NCBI GenBank assembly: GCA_021796895.1
Contig: JAKABN010000007.1
Coordinates: 1 to 33,770, forward strand
Direction: 5' to 3'
Origin: Thermoplasmata archaeon
GTDB lineage: Archaea; Thermoplasmatota; Thermoplasmata; Sysuiplasmatales; Sysuiplasmataceae
DNA: 33,770 nt
Positions within the stretch are counted from its first letter, which is position 1; the number at the start of each line of letters is the position of its first letter. The translations under genes were made by a program, and so were the position numbers. This document shows positions 32,247 to 33,770 of this stretch, piece after piece. The notes under the pieces were generated by a model that had not been told where the DNA came from, did not search any database, and was given only the letters and a program-made list of their open reading frames with translations.

Positions 32247-32798
32247 ATGGAGGATGATATCCTCGAGTTGCAGACAAGGAAGCGGATATTTGAGGAAGTC
32301 TGCAAGTTTCCCGGCCTTCATCTCAGGGAGCTGGCGCGGCAGCTGGAACAGAGTGTTCCGCTTGTGGATTACCATCTCAATTCGCTTGAAAGACACGGAA
32401 TAGTCACCGCTATACTGGACGGACAGTACAAGCGTTATTACCCGAAGGACCCCATAGGCGCTGATTTAAAGAGAGACGCGCTTTCTCAGGATGAGAAGAG
32501 GACTATAGCACTGCTCAGGCAGAGAATACCGCTTCAGATTGTTCTCTTCATTTTGAAAAATGGCTCCGCGCAGCACAAGGACATGCTCCCGACAATGGGC
32601 ATTTCGCCCTCGACTCTGTCACATCATCTGAACAAGCTGGCAAGGAGAGGCATCATAACCAAAACTGCGACCGGGGAGGACAGAGGGTACAGGCTGGCCA
32701 GCGAGACGCAGACGATGCGCCTGCTTATGAGCTACGAACCGCCGCCAGGCACGATCGTGGACAGTTTCATCGAAATATGGGAAGAGCTGAGACAGTGA
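32247..32798 (+). CDS. Tandem winged-helix transcriptional regulator
   Basis: The 183 residues contain two winged-helix domains in series. The first reads RIFEEVCKFPGLHLRELARQ, then VPLVDYHLNSLERHGIV and the wing GQYKRYYPKD. The second reads IVLFILKNGSAQHKDMLPTM, then SPSTLSHHLNKLARRGIITK and a wing with RGYRLAS. Each matches the ArsR/MarR-like fold, and the two-domain form is common in euryarchaea and Thermoplasmata. The ATG at 32247 has GAGGGGAT seven bases before it and follows the small membrane protein by 13 nt. No ligand domain is present. The target is unknown; autoregulation of the three-gene set is plausible. Confidence 0.85.
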   Translation: MEDDILELQTRKRIFEEVCKFPGLHLRELARQLEQSVPLVDYHLNSLERHGIVTAILDGQYKRYYPKDPIGADLKRDALSQDEKRTIALLRQRIPLQIVLFILKNGSAQHKDMLPTMGISPSTLSHHLNKLARRGIITKTATGEDRGYRLASETQTMRLLMSYEPPPGTIVDSFIEIWEELRQ

Positions 32799-32807
32799 GG
32801 CGCATGG

Positions 32808-32816
32808 CTTAAATAG
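32808..32816 (+). promoter_or_regulatory. TATA box before queD
   Basis: CTTAAATAG lies about 50 bases before the queD ATG. The expected start of transcription near 32835 gives a leader of about 25 bases that includes GGGAGA and GGTGA. Confidence 0.5.
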
Positions 32817-32860
32817 ACTCAAACTGTCTGATTCCTGCGCTGCCGGGAGAAGATGGTGAC

Positions 32861-33337
32861 ATGAAAATATCAATAGATGGCTGGGATGCGGGCATCAGAT
32901 TTGTTGCAGGGCATTTCCTGCCGTCCATTGAGAAGTGCAGCAGACTGCACGGGCACAACTATGCTCTGACCATAATACTGGAAGGGGAACCTGACAGGAA
33001 CGGCATAATACTCGATTTCATAAAACTGAAAGAGGCTGCGAGCAAGCTTATCGAAAAGATTGATCACAGGATGCTGCTGCCCGATTCGGGAAAATCCATG
33101 ACTGTAAGGCGCAGCGGCGATTCCATTTCAGTGCGTTTTGGCGGAAAACGCTATCAGTTTCCGGCATCGGATGTCGTTATGATGCCCCTGGAGAATGTGA
33201 GCGCGGAGGAGCTTTCGGCGTACTTTGCGGAGGAGCTTGCACGGAGCGGCATTTTCGGCTCAAACGTGAGGTCGGTTTCCGTCGGCGTTTCCGAGGGCAG
33301 GGGGCAGGAGGCATGGACAGAGCGGCACCTGGCGTGA
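32861..33337 (+). CDS. queD: 6-carboxy-tetrahydropterin synthase (QueD/PTPS family)
   Basis: Converts dihydroneopterin triphosphate to 6-carboxy-tetrahydropterin on the way to preQ0, the precursor of archaeosine in archaeal tRNA. The 158 residues have the T-fold signature. The zinc-binding histidines are in AGHFL and LHGHNY, the catalytic cysteine in [21 protein letters not shown] follows, and the conserved EN pair is in [10 protein letters not shown]. It is slightly longer than bacterial QueD because of a central insertion ([21 protein letters not shown]) of the kind seen in archaeal members. The next gene, queC, begins inside its last codons, so the two are translated together. A PTPS acting in another pterin pathway is less likely given the queC neighbour. 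Confidence 0.9.
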   Translation: MKISIDGWDAGIRFVAGHFLPSIEKCSRLHGHNYALTIILEGEPDRNGIILDFIKLKEAASKLIEKIDHRMLLPDSGKSMTVRRSGDSISVRFGGKRYQFPASDVVMMPLENVSAEELSAYFAEELARSGIFGSNVRSVSVGVSEGRGQEAWTERHLA

Positions 33338-33770
33338 AAAAGGCAGTCCTGCTCCTTTCGGGCGGCCTCGATTCCACGACTGTAGCGGCCCTGCTGCATT
33401 CCGAGAACATGCCGTTCATAGTGCTGACAGTGGACTACGGACAGAGACACTCCAGGGAGATAGATGCCGCGCGCAGAATCGCGAGGCATTACGGCGCAGA
33501 ACAGATCGTCATGAAAATCGATTTTTCGGAAATAGGCGGCAGCGCACTGACTGATCAGGGCATCGATGTGCCGCGGGGTGGCACCACAGGCATACCCGTG
33601 ACTTACGTGCCTGCGAGAAACACGGTGTTCCTGTCCGTTGCGCTGGGAATAGCGGAGGCGAGGGAATGCGGACACATCTACGCAGGCGTCAACGCCGTTG
33701 ACTACAGCGGATACCCGGATTGCAGGCCAGAGTTCATAGACGCCTTCAACAGGATGGCTGCACTCGCCAC
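33313..33770 (+). CDS. queC: 7-cyano-7-deazaguanine (preQ0) synthase QueC, N-terminal part (runs off window)
   Basis: ATP-dependent enzyme that turns 7-carboxy-7-deazaguanine into preQ0. The visible 152 residues have the PP-loop ATPase motif [12 protein letters not shown], then [47 protein letters not shown] and [19 protein letters not shown]. All are characteristic of QueC; the zinc cysteines near the C-terminus lie beyond the window. The ATG at 33313 overlaps queD by 25 nt with AGGAGG almost touching it. A GTG at 33334, overlapping as GTGA, would give the more usual N-terminus beginning just before AVLLLSGG. In archaea preQ0 feeds archaeosine formation through TGT enzymes. Confidence 0.93.
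   Translation, partial: MDRAAPGVKKAVLLLSGGLDSTTVAALLHSENMPFIVLTVDYGQRHSREIDAARRIARHYGAEQIVMKIDFSEIGGSALTDQGIDVPRGGTTGIPVTYVPARNTVFLSVALGIAEARECGHIYAGVNAVDYSGYPDCRPEFIDAFNRMAALA

Overview
The window is most likely from an archaeon, probably of the class Thermoplasmata. The support is indirect. Many starts sit at the right distance from A/T-rich TATA-like boxes, several genes look leaderless, and GTG/TTG starts are frequent. The valyl-tRNA synthetase is of the archaeal type, and there is a stand-alone Lrp-type RAM domain, a tandem winged-helix regulator and a surface protein anchored by a C-terminal membrane helix. Gene density is high. No rRNA, tRNA, insertion sequence or CRISPR array was recognised.

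Layout. (1) 1-4678, minus strand: glgB, glgE and the start of treS, i.e. the GlgE (maltose-1-phosphate) alpha-glucan pathway. (2) 4679-9346, plus strand: kdpABC high-affinity K+ pump behind a TATA box and a candidate operator, followed by a stand-alone RAM-domain protein and two multi-pass membrane proteins. (3) 11201-16830, minus strand: a large surface protein with four tandem Ig-like repeats, a methyltransferase and valS, whose KMSKS loop reads PMHTH. (4) 17042-20869: FTR1 iron permease, convergent thyX, an MFS transporter coupled to a methyltransferase, and a likely leaderless 55-residue membrane peptide. (5) 20878-30066, minus strand: a ten-gene run, sufC-sufU-cysM-[CysO/MoeZ fusion]-sufB-sufD-Rieske-sufS-Mec-type JAMM protease-methyltransferase, with most junctions overlapping or abutting. 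A SufR-like regulator is transcribed divergently. (6) 30922-33770, plus strand: a signal-anchored surface protein, a small membrane protein, a tandem winged-helix regulator, then queD and the start of queC for preQ0/archaeosine synthesis.

The most interesting system is in region 5. The four activities of the mycobacterial protein-thiocarboxylate cysteine pathway are the sulfur carrier CysO, its activating E1/rhodanese MoeZ, the cysteine synthase CysM and the JAMM protease Mec+. All four are present inside a SUF iron-sulfur assembly operon. CysO is fused to the N-terminus of MoeZ, so its Gly-Gly lies inside the polypeptide rather than at a free C-terminus. This implies either a cleavage step, for which the JAMM protease is a natural candidate, or chemistry different from the known pathway. 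The operon pairs cysteine synthesis (CysM) with cysteine consumption (SufS) under what may be a single Fe-S-responsive regulator. The GlgE pathway and this suf/cys set resemble actinobacterial systems, which suggests horizontal acquisition. That is inference and needs phylogenies.
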